From Micromonospora rifamycinica (GTDB lineage Bacteria; Actinomycetota; Actinomycetes; Mycobacteriales; Micromonosporaceae): 64,000 nt of DNA. The stretch spans positions 1,116,001 through 1,180,000 of the forward strand of contig NZ_LT607752.1 of the NCBI RefSeq assembly GCF_900090265.1, read 5' to 3'. The stretch's first letter is position 1. Every line of letters starts with the position of its first letter. The notes beneath the pieces were generated by a model. The model was not told the DNA's origin, did no database searches, and saw nothing but the letters and a program-made list of their open reading frames with translations. A program made the translations under genes and the position numbers. This document shows, one piece after another, positions 37,589-46,132 of the stretch.

Positions 37589-39076
37589 TCAGACGTTCGC
37601 CACCAGCAGCGCCGGCTGCTCGACGCAGTCGGCGACGTGCCGCAGGAAACCACCGGCCACCCCGCCGTCGCAGACCCGGTGGTCGAAGGTCAGGCTGAGC
37701 TGGGTGACCTTGCGGACCGCCAGCTGCCCGTCGACCACCCACGGCTTGTCCACGATCCGTCCGACCCCGAGCAGCGCGGCCTCCGGATGGTTGATGATCG
37801 GGGTGGAACCGTCCACTCCGAACACCCCGTAGTTGTTCAGGGTGAAGGTGCCACCGGTGAGCCGGGCCGGCGGCAGGGTGCCGGCGCGGGCGGCGGCGGT
37901 CGTCTCGGCCAGGGCGGTGGCCAGCTCCCGGGTGGTGAGCCGCTGGGCGTCGCGCAGCACCGGGACGAGCAGTCCCCGGTCGGTCTGCGCGGCGATGCCC
38001 AGATGCACCCCGGCCGACTGGACGATCCGCTGCCCCTCGGTGTCGACGTGCGCGTTGAGCTGCGGGAACCGCCGCAGCCCGCTGAGGCAGATCCGGGCCA
38101 GCAGGGCCAGCACGCTGACCGGGGCGTCCGGGGTGGCCGCGTTGATCGCCGCCCGGGTCGCCAGCAGCGCGGTGGCGTCCGCGTCGACCCAGATGGTCAC
38201 CTCGGGGATCTCCCGGCGGCTGCGGGAGAGCTTGTCGGCGATCACCCGACGGATGCCGGTCAGCGGGATGACCACGTCGGATGCGTCGGCCGGGGCCGGC
38301 TCGCCGTGCGCCGCCGCGCCGGCGGCGGGCCGGCCGAGGTCGCCGGTGTGCTGCTGCGGCACGGCGGCCAGGGCGGCCTCCACGTCGGCCCGGCGGATCA
38401 CGCCGCCGGGGCCGGTGCCGCGCAGCCCGGTCAGGGCCACCCCGTGCTCGCGGGCGAGCCGGCGCACGATCGGCGAGATGACCAGGGGTGCCGTCGCGGC
38501 GGCCGGGGCGGTGCCGTCCCCGACCGGCGGGACGACGCCGTCGGTGGACATCCCGGAGGCCGGGGCGTCCCCACCCGCGTCGGCCGGGATTCTCGGCGCG
38601 GACGACGGGCCGACCGTCCCCACGGGGGCGGGGGGCACGGGGGACACGGCAGCTTCGGCCGCCGGCTCCGGCGCCAGGGTCAGCCGGGGGCGTCGCCGCC
38701 GCCGGGTGCCGCCGTGGCCGGTGCCGTACCCGATCAGGACGTTGCCGGAGCCGGCCCGCTCCTCCTCGCGGTAGGTGGCGTGCCCGGCGGGCTCGTCGCC
38801 GCCGTCGGCCGGCGCGATCGTGATCAGCGGTTGGCCGACCGGGCGCGCCTCGCCGGCCGCGCCGTGCAGCGCGACGACCCGGCCGGCGTACGGGCAGGGC
38901 ACGTCGACCACGGCCTTGGCGGTCTCCACCTCCACCACGCTCTGGTCCACGGTGACCAGGTCACCGACGGCGACCTTCCACTCGACGATCTCGGCCTCGC
39001 TCAGCCCCTCGCCCAGGTCGGGCAGGAGGAAGACCCTGGTGCCGGCGACGGCCCGCCCGGCGGTGCGGGCGCTCAC
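37589..39076 (-). CDS. bkdC: Branched-chain 2-oxoacid dehydrogenase E2 (acyltransferase)
   Basis: 495 residues. The N-terminal lipoyl domain has acceptor K54 in EVETAKAVVD. Then come a long Ala/Pro linker, an E3-binding domain (SPIVRRLAREHGVALTGLRGTGPGG) and a 2-oxoacid acyltransferase domain ending with the catalytic FDHRVCDGG (HxxxDG). It transfers the branched acyl group to CoA. The GTG start at 39076 overlaps the E1 beta stop by 4 bases. Last gene of the operon; no E3 gene here, so a shared lipoamide dehydrogenase is expected. Confidence 0.93.
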   Translation of the reverse strand: MSARTAGRAVAGTRVFLLPDLGEGLSEAEIVEWKVAVGDLVTVDQSVVEVETAKAVVDVPCPYAGRVVALHGAAGEARPVGQPLITIAPADGGDEPAGHATYREEERAGSGNVLIGYGTGHGGTRRRRRPRLTLAPEPAAEAAVSPVPPAPVGTVGPSSAPRIPADAGGDAPASGMSTDGVVPPVGDGTAPAAATAPLVISPIVRRLAREHGVALTGLRGTGPGGVIRRADVEAALAAVPQQHTGDLGRPAAGAAAHGEPAPADASDVVIPLTGIRRVIADKLSRSRREIPEVTIWVDADATALLATRAAINAATPDAPVSVLALLARICLSGLRRFPQLNAHVDTEGQRIVQSAGVHLGIAAQTDRGLLVPVLRDAQRLTTRELATALAETTAAARAGTLPPARLTGGTFTLNNYGVFGVDGSTPIINHPEAALLGVGRIVDKPWVVDGQLAVRKVTQLSLTFDHRVCDGGVAGGFLRHVADCVEQPALLVANV

Positions 39077-40089
39077 GCCGCGCTCCCCTGGGCCAGCCAG
39101 CGCGGATCGGGCCGGTCGTCCCACTGGAGGCGGGCCACGGTGTCGAGCACCCGGTCCACCCCGGGCAGGTGGGTGTGCTCCAGCATCGGCGCGGGGTAGG
39201 GGATGTCCAGCCCGGACACCCGCAGCACCGGGGCGTGCAGGGCGTGGAAGCAGCGTTCCTGCACCCGGGCGGCGATCTCCGCGCCGACCCCGGCGAAGCC
39301 CTGCGCCTCGGTGACCACCAGACAGCGGCCGGTCCGGCGGACCGAGGCGGTGACCGTGGCGTCGTCGAACGGCACGATGGTCCGCACGTCGACCACCTCG
39401 AGGTCCCAGCCGTCCTCCCGGGCGGCCTCGGCGGCCTCCAGTGCGACCGGCACCGCCGGGCCGTACGCGACCAGGGTGGCGTCGGTGCCGGGCCGACGGA
39501 TGACGGCCCGGCCGAACGGCGCGGTCCGGGCCGGCAGCTCGGCCTCGCCGCTGGCGAAGTAGAGCTTCTTGGGCTCCAGGAACACCACCGGGTCCGGGTC
39601 GGCGATCGCCTCCCGCAGCAGCGAGTACGCGTCCTCGACCGTCGCCGGGGTGACCACCTTCAGGCCGGGGGTGTGCGCGTAGTACGCCTCGGACGAGTCA
39701 CAGTGGTGCTCCACCCCGCCGATCCCACCGGCGTACGGCACCCGGATGACCATCGGCACGCTCAGCGCGCCCCGGGTCCGGTTCCGCAGCTTCGCCACGT
39801 GCGAGGCGATCTGCTCGAAGGCCGGGTAGGCGAACGCGTCGAACTGCATCTCGACCACGGGCCGCAGCCCGGACATGGCCAGGCCGACAGCGAACCCGAC
39901 GATGCCGGCCTCGGCGAGCGGGGTGTCGAAGCAGCGCTTGTCACCGAACCGGGCCTGCAACCCGTCGGTGATCCGGAAGACCCCGCCGAGCTGCCCGACG
40001 TCCTCGCCGAAGACGAGCACCCGCTCGTCGTCGAGCATCGCGTCGGCGAGCGCCGCGTTGAGGGCCTTCGCCATGGTCATGGTGGCCAT
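39073..40089 (-). CDS. bkdB: Branched-chain 2-oxoacid dehydrogenase E1 beta
   Basis: 338 residues, transketolase-like pyrimidine-binding and C-terminal domains: MAKALNAALADAM at the start, FGEDVGQLGGVFRIT, FDTPLAEAGIVGFAVGLA, and RTGRCLVVTEAQGFAGVGAEI. It pairs with E1 alpha to decarboxylate branched 2-oxoacids, feeding catabolism and branched fatty-acid or polyketide starter units. The ATG at 40089 overlaps the E1 alpha stop by one base. Confidence 0.94.
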   Translation of the reverse strand: MATMTMAKALNAALADAMLDDERVLVFGEDVGQLGGVFRITDGLQARFGDKRCFDTPLAEAGIVGFAVGLAMSGLRPVVEMQFDAFAYPAFEQIASHVAKLRNRTRGALSVPMVIRVPYAGGIGGVEHHCDSSEAYYAHTPGLKVVTPATVEDAYSLLREAIADPDPVVFLEPKKLYFASGEAELPARTAPFGRAVIRRPGTDATLVAYGPAVPVALEAAEAAREDGWDLEVVDVRTIVPFDDATVTASVRRTGRCLVVTEAQGFAGVGAEIAARVQERCFHALHAPVLRVSGLDIPYPAPMLEHTHLPGVDRVLDTVARLQWDDRPDPRWLAQGSAA

Positions 40090-41255
40090 CAGGCGTCTCC
40101 CTCCGCGTCGGCGGCCAGCTCGGCCCGGACCATCTCCCGCTGCTCCACCAGTTGCGGGGTCGGCTCGGCGAAGACGTGGTCGAACAAGCTCAGCGGGTCG
40201 ACGACGGGTTGCGCGTTCATCCGCTCCCGCAGGTCGGCGGCGTACCGCTCGCCCTCGGCGGCGACCTCCGCGACGGCCGCGTCGTCCAGCTCACCCCGGC
40301 CGCGCAGGTACGCCTCCAGCCGGGCCACCGGGTCGCGGTCCCGCCACGCCTCCACCTCGTCGGGATCCCGGTAGCGGCTCGCGTCGTCGGCGTTGGTGTG
40401 CGCCTCCATCCGGTAGGTGTGCGCCTCGACCAGGTACGGCCCGTGCCCGGCGCGGGCGTGCGCCACCGCCCGGCTGAGCACCGCGAGGACGGCCACCGGG
40501 TCGTTGCCGTCGACCTGTTCGCTGGGCACCCCGTAGCCGACGCCCTTGTAGGCCAGGCTCGGCGCGGCGGTCTGCCGGGACAGCGGGACGCTGATCGCGT
40601 ACTTGTTGTTCTGCACGAAGTAGACGACCGGGGCCTTGAACACGGCGGCGAAGTTGAGCCCCTCGTGGAAGTCGCCCTCGCTGGTCGCGCCGTCGCCGAT
40701 GAAGGCCAGCGCCACGGTGTCCCGCCCCTGGTAGGACTCGCCGTAGGCCAGGCCGGCGGCGTGCACGCACTGGGTCGCCAGCGGAGTGCACTGCGGCGCG
40801 GTGCGGACCACCGTCGGGTCGTACCCGCAGTGCCAGTCGCCGCGCAGCAGGGTCAGCACCTCGACCGGGTCGATGCCCCGGGCGGTCAGCGCCATCGACT
40901 CCCGGTAGGTGGGGAAGACCCAGTCGTCGTCGCGCAGCGCGAGCACCGCCCCCACCTGGCAGGCCTCCTGCCCCCGGGAGGACGGGTAGACGGCGAGCCG
41001 CCCCTGCTTGGTCAGCGCGGTGGCCTGCGCGTCGAAACGGCGGCCGACGACCATCCGGCGGTACATCTCGCGCAACACCCCGGCGGGCGGCTCGGGCAGG
41101 TCGGCGCGGGGCGGCAGCGGGGTGCCGTCGGGGGCGAGCAGCCGCACCGGCTCGATCTGCGGGAGCAGGCCGGCGGTGGGGTCGGGGGCGACCGGGGTGG
41201 CCGGTCGACGGGTACGCGGGGATGCCCTGCGGACCGCCTGGGGTGTGGTCGTCAC
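40089..41255 (-). CDS. bkdA: Branched-chain 2-oxoacid dehydrogenase E1 alpha
   Basis: 388 residues. The thiamine-diphosphate motif is FIGDGATSEGDFHEGLNF ... VQNNKYA (GDG-to-NN), and RMEAHTNADDASRYR is the family phosphorylation-loop region. YPSSRGQEACQVGA and FPTYRESMALTARG also favour the BkdA over the PdhA type. GTG at 41255 follows AGGAGG. First gene of bkdABC; a divergent Lrp gene lies 105 bp away. Confidence 0.92.
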   Translation of the reverse strand: MTTTPQAVRRASPRTRRPATPVAPDPTAGLLPQIEPVRLLAPDGTPLPPRADLPEPPAGVLREMYRRMVVGRRFDAQATALTKQGRLAVYPSSRGQEACQVGAVLALRDDDWVFPTYRESMALTARGIDPVEVLTLLRGDWHCGYDPTVVRTAPQCTPLATQCVHAAGLAYGESYQGRDTVALAFIGDGATSEGDFHEGLNFAAVFKAPVVYFVQNNKYAISVPLSRQTAAPSLAYKGVGYGVPSEQVDGNDPVAVLAVLSRAVAHARAGHGPYLVEAHTYRMEAHTNADDASRYRDPDEVEAWRDRDPVARLEAYLRGRGELDDAAVAEVAAEGERYAADLRERMNAQPVVDPLSLFDHVFAEPTPQLVEQREMVRAELAADAEGDA

Positions 41256-41300
41256 GGCGGGGACCTCCTGGACGTGTGGTGGACCTATGCTCCTGCCGTT

Positions 41301-41320
41301 GGATGATTGACTCAACATCC
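41301..41320. promoter_or_regulatory. Candidate Lrp (BkdR) operator
   Basis: GGATGATTGACTCAACATCC is a near-perfect inverted repeat around TTGACTCAA, in an AT-rich patch midway between bkdA and the lrp-type gene. Confidence 0.55.
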
Positions 41321-41360
41321 GTGGTGAACGCGGGACGATTGGCCTACCGGGGAGTATCTG

Positions 41361-41867
41361 ATGAGCCAGCAGACCAGCCCACAGCCGGGCCCGCCGGGCG
41401 GAACGGGACGTTCGGTCACCCCGCTGGACGAGGTGGACCGACGGGTCCTCGACGAGCTGACCCGGGACGGCCGGCTGTCCATGCGTACGCTCGCCGAGCG
41501 GGTGCACGTCTCGCGCACCAACGCGTACGCCCGGGTGGAGCGGCTGCTGCGGGACGGGGTGATCACCGGGTTCCGGGCCCGGGTGGCTCCCGAGCCGGCC
41601 GGGCTGGGCACCTCGGCGTACATCTCGCTGACCATCCAGCAGAACACCTGGCGGGAGGTGTCGGCAGAGCTGGCCCGGGTGCGCTACATCGAGCACGTGG
41701 CGCTGCTCAGCGGGGAGCACGACGTGCTGGCCCTGGTCCGCGCGCCCGACAACGCCACCCTGCGGGACGTGGTGCTGAGCCGGGTGCAGGGCATCGCCGG
41801 GGTGCTCTCCACCCGGACCTGGCTGGTCTTCGACGAGTTCGACGGGGCCGGCAGCCCCTGGGCCTGA
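41361..41867 (+). CDS. bkdR: Lrp/AsnC-family regulator, probable BkdR
   Basis: 168 residues. The N-terminal AsnC helix-turn-helix (LDEVDRRVLDELTRDGRLSMRTLAERVHVSRTNAYARVERL) is followed by a RAM-type ligand domain (YISLTIQQNTWREVSAELARV, VALLSGEHDVLALVRAPD). Its divergent position next to bkdABC matches BkdR-type control of branched-chain amino-acid catabolism. The ATG at 41361 is preceded by GGGGAG. The effector is probably a branched-chain amino or keto acid (inference). Confidence 0.88.
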   Translation: MSQQTSPQPGPPGGTGRSVTPLDEVDRRVLDELTRDGRLSMRTLAERVHVSRTNAYARVERLLRDGVITGFRARVAPEPAGLGTSAYISLTIQQNTWREVSAELARVRYIEHVALLSGEHDVLALVRAPDNATLRDVVLSRVQGIAGVLSTRTWLVFDEFDGAGSPWA

Positions 41868-41883
41868 TCGGCCGGCCGGGCGG

Positions 41884-42861
41884 TCAGTGTTCCGGTGGGG
41901 CGGCCAGGCCGGCGCGGTCGGCCAGCGCCAGCAGCGGCTCCAGCGAGTAGCGGTCGCCGTCCAGGCCGGCGTGCGGGTCGCCGCGCTCGGCGAACCGGGC
42001 CGGCATGCTCAGCACGTCGAAGTCCTCCGGCCGGGCGTCGTCCAACTCGGCCCAGTCCAGCGGGGCCGACACCAGCGCCGCCGGGGTGGGCCGGATCGAG
42101 TACGCCGAGGTCACCGTGTGGTCACGGGCCATCTGGTTGTAGTCGATGAAGACCGGCTTGTCCCGCTGGTCGCGCCACCAGGTGGTGGTGACCAGGTCGG
42201 GCAGCCGCCGCGCCAGCTCGTGCCCGAGGGCGAGCACCGCGCGCCGGCACTCGCCGAAGCTCCACCGGGGCTCGATGGAGAGGTAGACGTGCAGGCCGCG
42301 CCCGCCTGTCGTCTTCGGATAGCCGACCATGCCCAGCTCGGCGAGGAAGGCCCGGACCTCGTGCGCCACCGGTACCACCCGGTCGAAGCCGACCCCCGGC
42401 ATCGGATCGAGGTCGATCCGGAGCTGGTCGGGGCGCTCCACGTCGGCCGCCGTCACCGGCCACGGATGGAACCGCAGGGTGCCCAGGTTGGCCGCCCAGA
42501 TCACCACCGCCAGCTCGCCCGGCGCGATCTCGTCGGCGGTACGACCGCTGGGGAAGGTGAGGTGCGCCGTACGCACCCAGTCGGGAGCACCGGCCGGCAG
42601 CCGTTTCTGATAGAAGGCGTCACCCCGGTTGTCCTGCCGGGTGCCGACCGTCGCGCCTTCGAACACGCCGCGCGGCCAGCGTTCCAGCATCGTCGGCCGG
42701 TCCCGCAGGGCGCGCAGGACGCCGTCGCCGACGGCCAGGAAGTAGCCGATCACGTCCCGCTTGGTCAGCCCGCGCTCGGGAAAATACGGCTTGTCGGGGC
42801 TGGAGATGCGGACCAGCCGCTCTCCCACCCGGATCTCCTCGGCCGCCGTCGCCACGCTCAC
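41884..42861 (-). CDS. LigD-type NHEJ polymerase/primase domain protein
   Basis: 325 residues corresponding to the stand-alone polymerase (PrimPol-like) domain of LigD. It has ISSPDKPYFPERGLTKRDVIGYF at the start, RIDLDPMPG with metal-binding Asp residues, KTTGGRGLHVYL, and VFIDYNQMARDHTVTSAYSIRPTP. It fills gaps or adds nucleotides in end joining. No ligase, nuclease or Ku gene adjoins it. GTG at 42861. Confidence 0.9.
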   Translation of the reverse strand: MSVATAAEEIRVGERLVRISSPDKPYFPERGLTKRDVIGYFLAVGDGVLRALRDRPTMLERWPRGVFEGATVGTRQDNRGDAFYQKRLPAGAPDWVRTAHLTFPSGRTADEIAPGELAVVIWAANLGTLRFHPWPVTAADVERPDQLRIDLDPMPGVGFDRVVPVAHEVRAFLAELGMVGYPKTTGGRGLHVYLSIEPRWSFGECRRAVLALGHELARRLPDLVTTTWWRDQRDKPVFIDYNQMARDHTVTSAYSIRPTPAALVSAPLDWAELDDARPEDFDVLSMPARFAERGDPHAGLDGDRYSLEPLLALADRAGLAAPPEH

Positions 42862-42918
42862 ACGGTAACGGCCACCCCCGACACCCGGAGCCGGCTCACC
42901 GGATCGCGACCGGGCCGT

Positions 42919-43131
42919 TCAGCGTTCGTCGTCGTCCGCGCCGCGCGGTTGGTTCGGCCGGTACCGCCGGATCCACGCGTCGACTGCCGCCCGGTCCCAG
43001 ACGCGGACCTTGCCGCTGGCCACCGTGTCGATCGGCGGCGGGAAGGTCGGGCGGTTGGTGATCTCGGTGGCCCTGGTGCGCGACACGCCACCGAGCATGT
43101 CCGCGATGTCGGAGAGGGCTACGAGTCTCAC
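42919..43131 (-). CDS. AlpA/excisionase-like small DNA-binding protein
   Basis: 70 residues. A winged helix-turn-helix of the AlpA/MerR-like type: LVALSDIADMLGGVSRTRATEITNRPTFPPPIDTV, then VRVWDRAAVDAWIRRY. Such proteins are recombination directionality factors or prophage and integrative-element regulators. No integrase is nearby. The GTG start at 43131 is the only reasonable one. It lies just downstream of a GntR-like mini-regulator on the same strand. Confidence 0.75.
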   Translation of the reverse strand: MRLVALSDIADMLGGVSRTRATEITNRPTFPPPIDTVASGKVRVWDRAAVDAWIRRYRPNQPRGADDDER

Positions 43132-43170
43132 GATGAAACCCTAGGACCTGTCCCGGGTTCCTGCGGAGGG

Positions 43171-43407
43171 CTACGCCTCGGGTTGCCCGACGTAGGTTCC
43201 GCGCTGCGGCACGGTGTAGACCAGTCCACGCTCGCGTAGCTCCGCAACGGCACGTCGGGCGGTCCCCCGGGCCACCCCGAACTCCTGCACGATCGCCGCT
43301 TCGCTCGGAATCGGCCGGTGCGCCACGAGGTCACCGTTGCTGATCCGACCGGCCAGGATGTTCGCCACCTGGCGGTAGACCGGCACCGGCCCGTCTGGAT
43401 CGATCAC
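43171..43407 (-). CDS. Mini GntR-family regulator (DNA-binding domain only)
   Basis: 78 residues: VYRQVANILAGRISNGDL, PSEAAIVQEFGVARGTARRAVAELRERGLVYTVPQRGTYV. This is a complete GntR winged helix with no effector domain, as in the short KorSA/YtrA-like group. It is paired with the AlpA-like gene 39 bp downstream. The GTG at 43407 has no clear ribosome binding site, so translation may be leaderless. The upstream region (43408-43500) is AT-rich compared with the surroundings. Confidence 0.85.
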   Translation of the reverse strand: MIDPDGPVPVYRQVANILAGRISNGDLVAHRPIPSEAAIVQEFGVARGTARRAVAELRERGLVYTVPQRGTYVGQPEA

Positions 43408-43591
43408 GAGACGAAGCTAATCGAGCGTAGACGAGGCAGATTTTTTGGATACGTGCCTAGACGTTCATGCTTGTACATAACTACGGTGAGTGGCAGCTCA
43501 TGACGATCAGTCATCTGAGTTGCCGGTAGCGGTCCGGGTGCCTGATCGGAGATCGGTGCCCGGACCTGCCTGTCCCCAGAAAGGGCCGACC

Positions 43592-43789
43592 ATGCCGATG
43601 GACGAACCGATCTCGCCCGCCCTGGTCATCTGGACCGCCCACCGGGTGTTGGCCCAGCACCACGAGGCCCCGGACGGGCCGCCACCGCTGCGCCGCTGCT
43701 TCCAGTGCCGCGACGGCGAATGCCACATGCTGACCTGGGCGCGCGAGGTGCTCCGGGCTCACCGGCAACCGCCGCCGCTGCCCCACTAG
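43592..43789 (+). CDS. Small conserved-looking protein with CxxCxxxxC motif
   Basis: 65 residues, starting at the ATG at 43592 seven bases after AAAGGG. The sequence has an amphipathic helix (PALVIWTAHRVLAQHHEA), then RRCFQCRDGECHMLTWARE; the C-x2-C-x4-C-x-H arrangement could bind zinc. Function unknown. It is divergent from the GntR-like gene and may be its target. The stop is 8 bases before the yciO-like gene. Confidence 0.65.
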   Translation: MPMDEPISPALVIWTAHRVLAQHHEAPDGPPPLRRCFQCRDGECHMLTWAREVLRAHRQPPPLPH

Positions 43790-43799
43790 GCTCGCCGCC

Positions 43800-44420
43800 A
43801 TGGCGACCTATCTCGACGTACACCCGGAGAACCCGCAGCCCCGGACGATCGCCCGGGTGGTCGACCTGCTGCGCGGCGACGGCCTGATCGCCTATCCGAC
43901 CGACTCGTGCTTCGCGCTGGGCTGCCAGCTCGGCAACCGGGACGGCCTCGACCGGATCCGGGAGATCCGGCAGCTCGACAGCAAGCACCACTTCACCCTG
44001 GTGTGCCGGGACTTCGCGCAGCTCGGCCAGTTCGTGCACATCAACAACGCGGTGTTCCGGTCGCTGAAGGCGGCCACCCCGGGCAGCTACACGTTCATCC
44101 TGCCCGCCACCAAGGAGGTGCCGCGCCGGCTGCTGCATCCGAAGAAGAAGACCGTCGGGGTACGCATCCCCGACCACCCGGTCGCGCAGGCGCTGCTGGC
44201 GGCGCTGGGTGAGCCGTTGGTGTCGAGCACCCTGCTGCTGCCCGGCGAGTCCGAACCGATGACCCAGGGTTGGGAGATCAAGGAACGGCTCGACCACGCG
44301 ATCGACGCGGTGATCGACTCCGGCGAGTGCGGCACGCTGCCCACCACCGTGGTCGACTTCTCGGCCGACGAGCCGGAGATCGTCCGCTACGGCGCGGGCG
44401 ACCCGACCCGCTTCGAGTAG
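43800..44420 (+). CDS. YciO/Sua5/YrdC-family protein
   Basis: 206 residues with the YrdC-type nucleotide-binding fold: LLRGDGLIAYPTDSCFALGCQL, RIREIRQLDSKHHFTLVCRDF, ATPGSYTFILPATKEVPRRLL and KTVGVRIPDHPVAQALLAALGEPLVSSTL. The SKHHFTLVC form fits the YciO branch rather than true TsaC. It may act in threonylcarbamoyl-AMP metabolism. ATG at 43800. Confidence 0.88.
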   Translation: MATYLDVHPENPQPRTIARVVDLLRGDGLIAYPTDSCFALGCQLGNRDGLDRIREIRQLDSKHHFTLVCRDFAQLGQFVHINNAVFRSLKAATPGSYTFILPATKEVPRRLLHPKKKTVGVRIPDHPVAQALLAALGEPLVSSTLLLPGESEPMTQGWEIKERLDHAIDAVIDSGECGTLPTTVVDFSADEPEIVRYGAGDPTRFE

Positions 44421-44502
44421 CCGCGCGTCGACCCCGCGTCACCCCCGCCGCCTCGACCGGCCTGTTACCCCTGCTCTGCTGCGCGGCCAGCCGTCGACCT
44501 GG

Positions 44503-45063
44503 TCAGAAACCGGCAGGCGGCAGCGGTAGCGGCTCGACGACCGGGTCGACGTCACGGGCAGTGTGGACGGGTGCCGGTCGGGCCGGACCCGTCGTCCGGC
44601 TGTGTCGGCGGCCCGCGCCCGCCGGCCCGGCGTGTCGGGCCACCTCGCAGGTGACCAGGTGGATCGGGGCCGGCGGCACGGCGAACTTCCCCGGCCCCCA
44701 GCGCACCCAGAGGGCGACCCGGCCGGCGGCGGCCTCCGCCGCGAGCTTCTCCCAGGTGCGCCGCCGATCGGTGTGGTCGACCTCGACGACCACCGGCGGC
44801 CCGTCCCGGCGGGCACACGCCACGTCCAGCACCGAGTGCCGGTCGGACATCGGCGGGGGCAGCGGCAGCACGCTCGCCGCCCGGCGGTAGGACCGCCAGC
44901 CCTGCTCGGCGGCCCAGGCCAGCACGGCGTCGATGATCCGCCCGGTCACCTCGTCGGTGCCCAGGTCGGTGAACTCCAGCCGGCTCAGCCACTCGGTGAG
45001 CGATGCCGCCACCCGTTCGCCGCCCGCCCCACCATCCACCCCGCCGTCCACCACACTGTCCAT
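44503..45063 (-). CDS. Uncharacterised protein with nuclease-like D...ExD core
   Basis: About 186 residues. RIIDAVLAWAAEQGWRSYRRAASVL is followed by HSVLDVACARRDGPPVVVEVDHTDRRRTWEKL, whose D-(10-15 residues)-E-V-D spacing and strand pattern resemble a PD-(D/E)XK core (a Lys is missing). Then comes VALWVRWGPGKFAVPPAPIHLVTCEV. The start is uncertain: ATG 45063, GTG 45075 or GTG 45012. No domain partner is visible. Confidence 0.55.
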   Translation of the reverse strand: MDSVVDGGVDGGAGGERVAASLTEWLSRLEFTDLGTDEVTGRIIDAVLAWAAEQGWRSYRRAASVLPLPPPMSDRHSVLDVACARRDGPPVVVEVDHTDRRRTWEKLAAEAAAGRVALWVRWGPGKFAVPPAPIHLVTCEVARHAGPAGAGRRHSRTTGPARPAPVHTARDVDPVVEPLPLPPAGF

Positions 45064-45182
45064 CCCGCCGTCCACGCGCGCAGGGTATCGCCCGCCCCGC
45101 CCCACTCCACCACCCGAACCCCACCACTCCCACCCCACCACCCCCCACTCGGGGAGCGCCGCCTCCGCCGCCGGGAGTCCTT

Positions 45183-45234
45183 GAGATCTTGGAAGATTCT
45201 GGCCCTCAGGGGGGCCACTTGCCACCAAGATCTC
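45183..45234. repeat. Interrupted inverted repeat with GAGATCTTGG arms
   Basis: GAGATCTTGG-N7-TGGCC faces GGCCA-N7-CCAAGATCTC around an 8-nt centre. The outer and inner arms are perfect complements while the 7-base inserts are unrelated. Confidence 0.7.
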
Positions 45235-45279
45235 CCGGCGGCAGGGCCACTGACCGACTGGGTGGCAGGCCGACGCGCG

Positions 45280-45360
45280 GGCCACGGCGGGGCGGGTGGA
45301 CGGGGCGGGGCGGGCCACGGCGGGGCGGGCCACGGCGGGGCGGGGCGGGGCGGGGCGGGT
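45280..45360. repeat. G-rich GGGCCACGGCGGGGC tandem repeat
   Basis: Three to four imperfect copies of GGGCCACGGCGGGGC merge into a GGGGC run. Potential quadruplex, replication-slippage prone. Confidence 0.7.
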
Positions 45361-45400
45361 GGGCGGTTATCGGGGTGGAGGCGGGGGTAGGCATGGGGGC

Positions 45401-46132
45401 ATGGCGGAACTGGCGGCGCTGTGGATCGTCCGGCACGGTGAGAGCACGGCGAACGTCGCCGCCTCGACAGCCGAGGCGAACGGCGCGGAGCTGATCGACC
45501 TGACCCACCGGGACGCCGACGTGCCCCTGTCGGACACCGGCGAGGAGCAGGCCCGGGCCACCGCCCGCTGGCTGGCCGGGCTGCCGCAGCGGCACCGGCC
45601 CGACGTGGCGGTCGTCTCGCCGTACCGGCGGGCGGCGCGGACGGCCGAGCTGGCGCTCGCCGGCACCGGCATCCCGGCCAGCGTCGACGAGCGGCTGCGC
45701 GACCGGGAACTGGGCATCCTCGACGGGCTCACCGGGCGCGGGGTGGCCCACCGGTTCCCCGAGGAGGCGGCCCGTCGGCAACGGCTCGGCAAGTTCTACT
45801 ACCGCCCACCGGGCGGCGAATCCTGGACCGACGTGGCGCTGCGGCTGCGTACCCTCCTCGGCGACCTGCGCCGCGACCACGAGGGGCGGCGGGTGCTGCT
45901 GTTCGGGCACGACGCCCTGGTGTTCCTGCTCCGTTACCTGGTGGAGGGGCTGACCGAGGCCGAGCTGATGGGGCTGACCCGGGAGCACGTGATCGCCAAC
46001 TGCTCGGTGACCGGCTGGTCGGCGGACGCCGGGGGCCGACTCGTCCCGGACATCTTCAACGACGTCACCCACCTGCACGCGCAGGGCACCCCACCCACGA
46101 CGGAGGACGAGATCCATGCCGAACCGGTCTGA
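45401..46132 (+). CDS. Histidine phosphatase (phosphoglycerate-mutase-like)
   Basis: 243 residues. The catalytic RHGES motif is IVRHGESTAN at residues 9-18; a second conserved His is in LFGHDALVF. VVSPYRRAARTAEL, DRELGILDGLTG and PPGGESWTDVALRLR are typical of the family. The substrate is not known. The ATG at 45401 is 9 bases after another ATG. The 3' end overlaps nnrD by 17 bases, so the two are translationally coupled. Confidence 0.9.
   Translation: MAELAALWIVRHGESTANVAASTAEANGAELIDLTHRDADVPLSDTGEEQARATARWLAGLPQRHRPDVAVVSPYRRAARTAELALAGTGIPASVDERLRDRELGILDGLTGRGVAHRFPEEAARRQRLGKFYYRPPGGESWTDVALRLRTLLGDLRRDHEGRRVLLFGHDALVFLLRYLVEGLTEAELMGLTREHVIANCSVTGWSADAGGRLVPDIFNDVTHLHAQGTPPTTEDEIHAEPV

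Larger units (their letters stand above)
45064..45400. other. 337-bp divergent gap with repeats
   Basis: It holds a C/T-rich tract (45090-45150), an interrupted inverted repeat (45183-45234) and a G-rich tandem repeat (about 45280-45360). No gene is seen. It should contain the promoters of the genes at 44503-45063 and 45401-46132. Confidence 0.6.

Noticed and set aside
35127..37832. 901-codon plus-strand open frame
   Set aside because: Antisense to the transpeptidase and beta-helix genes, whose products are clearly recognisable; composition is typical of a shadow frame.
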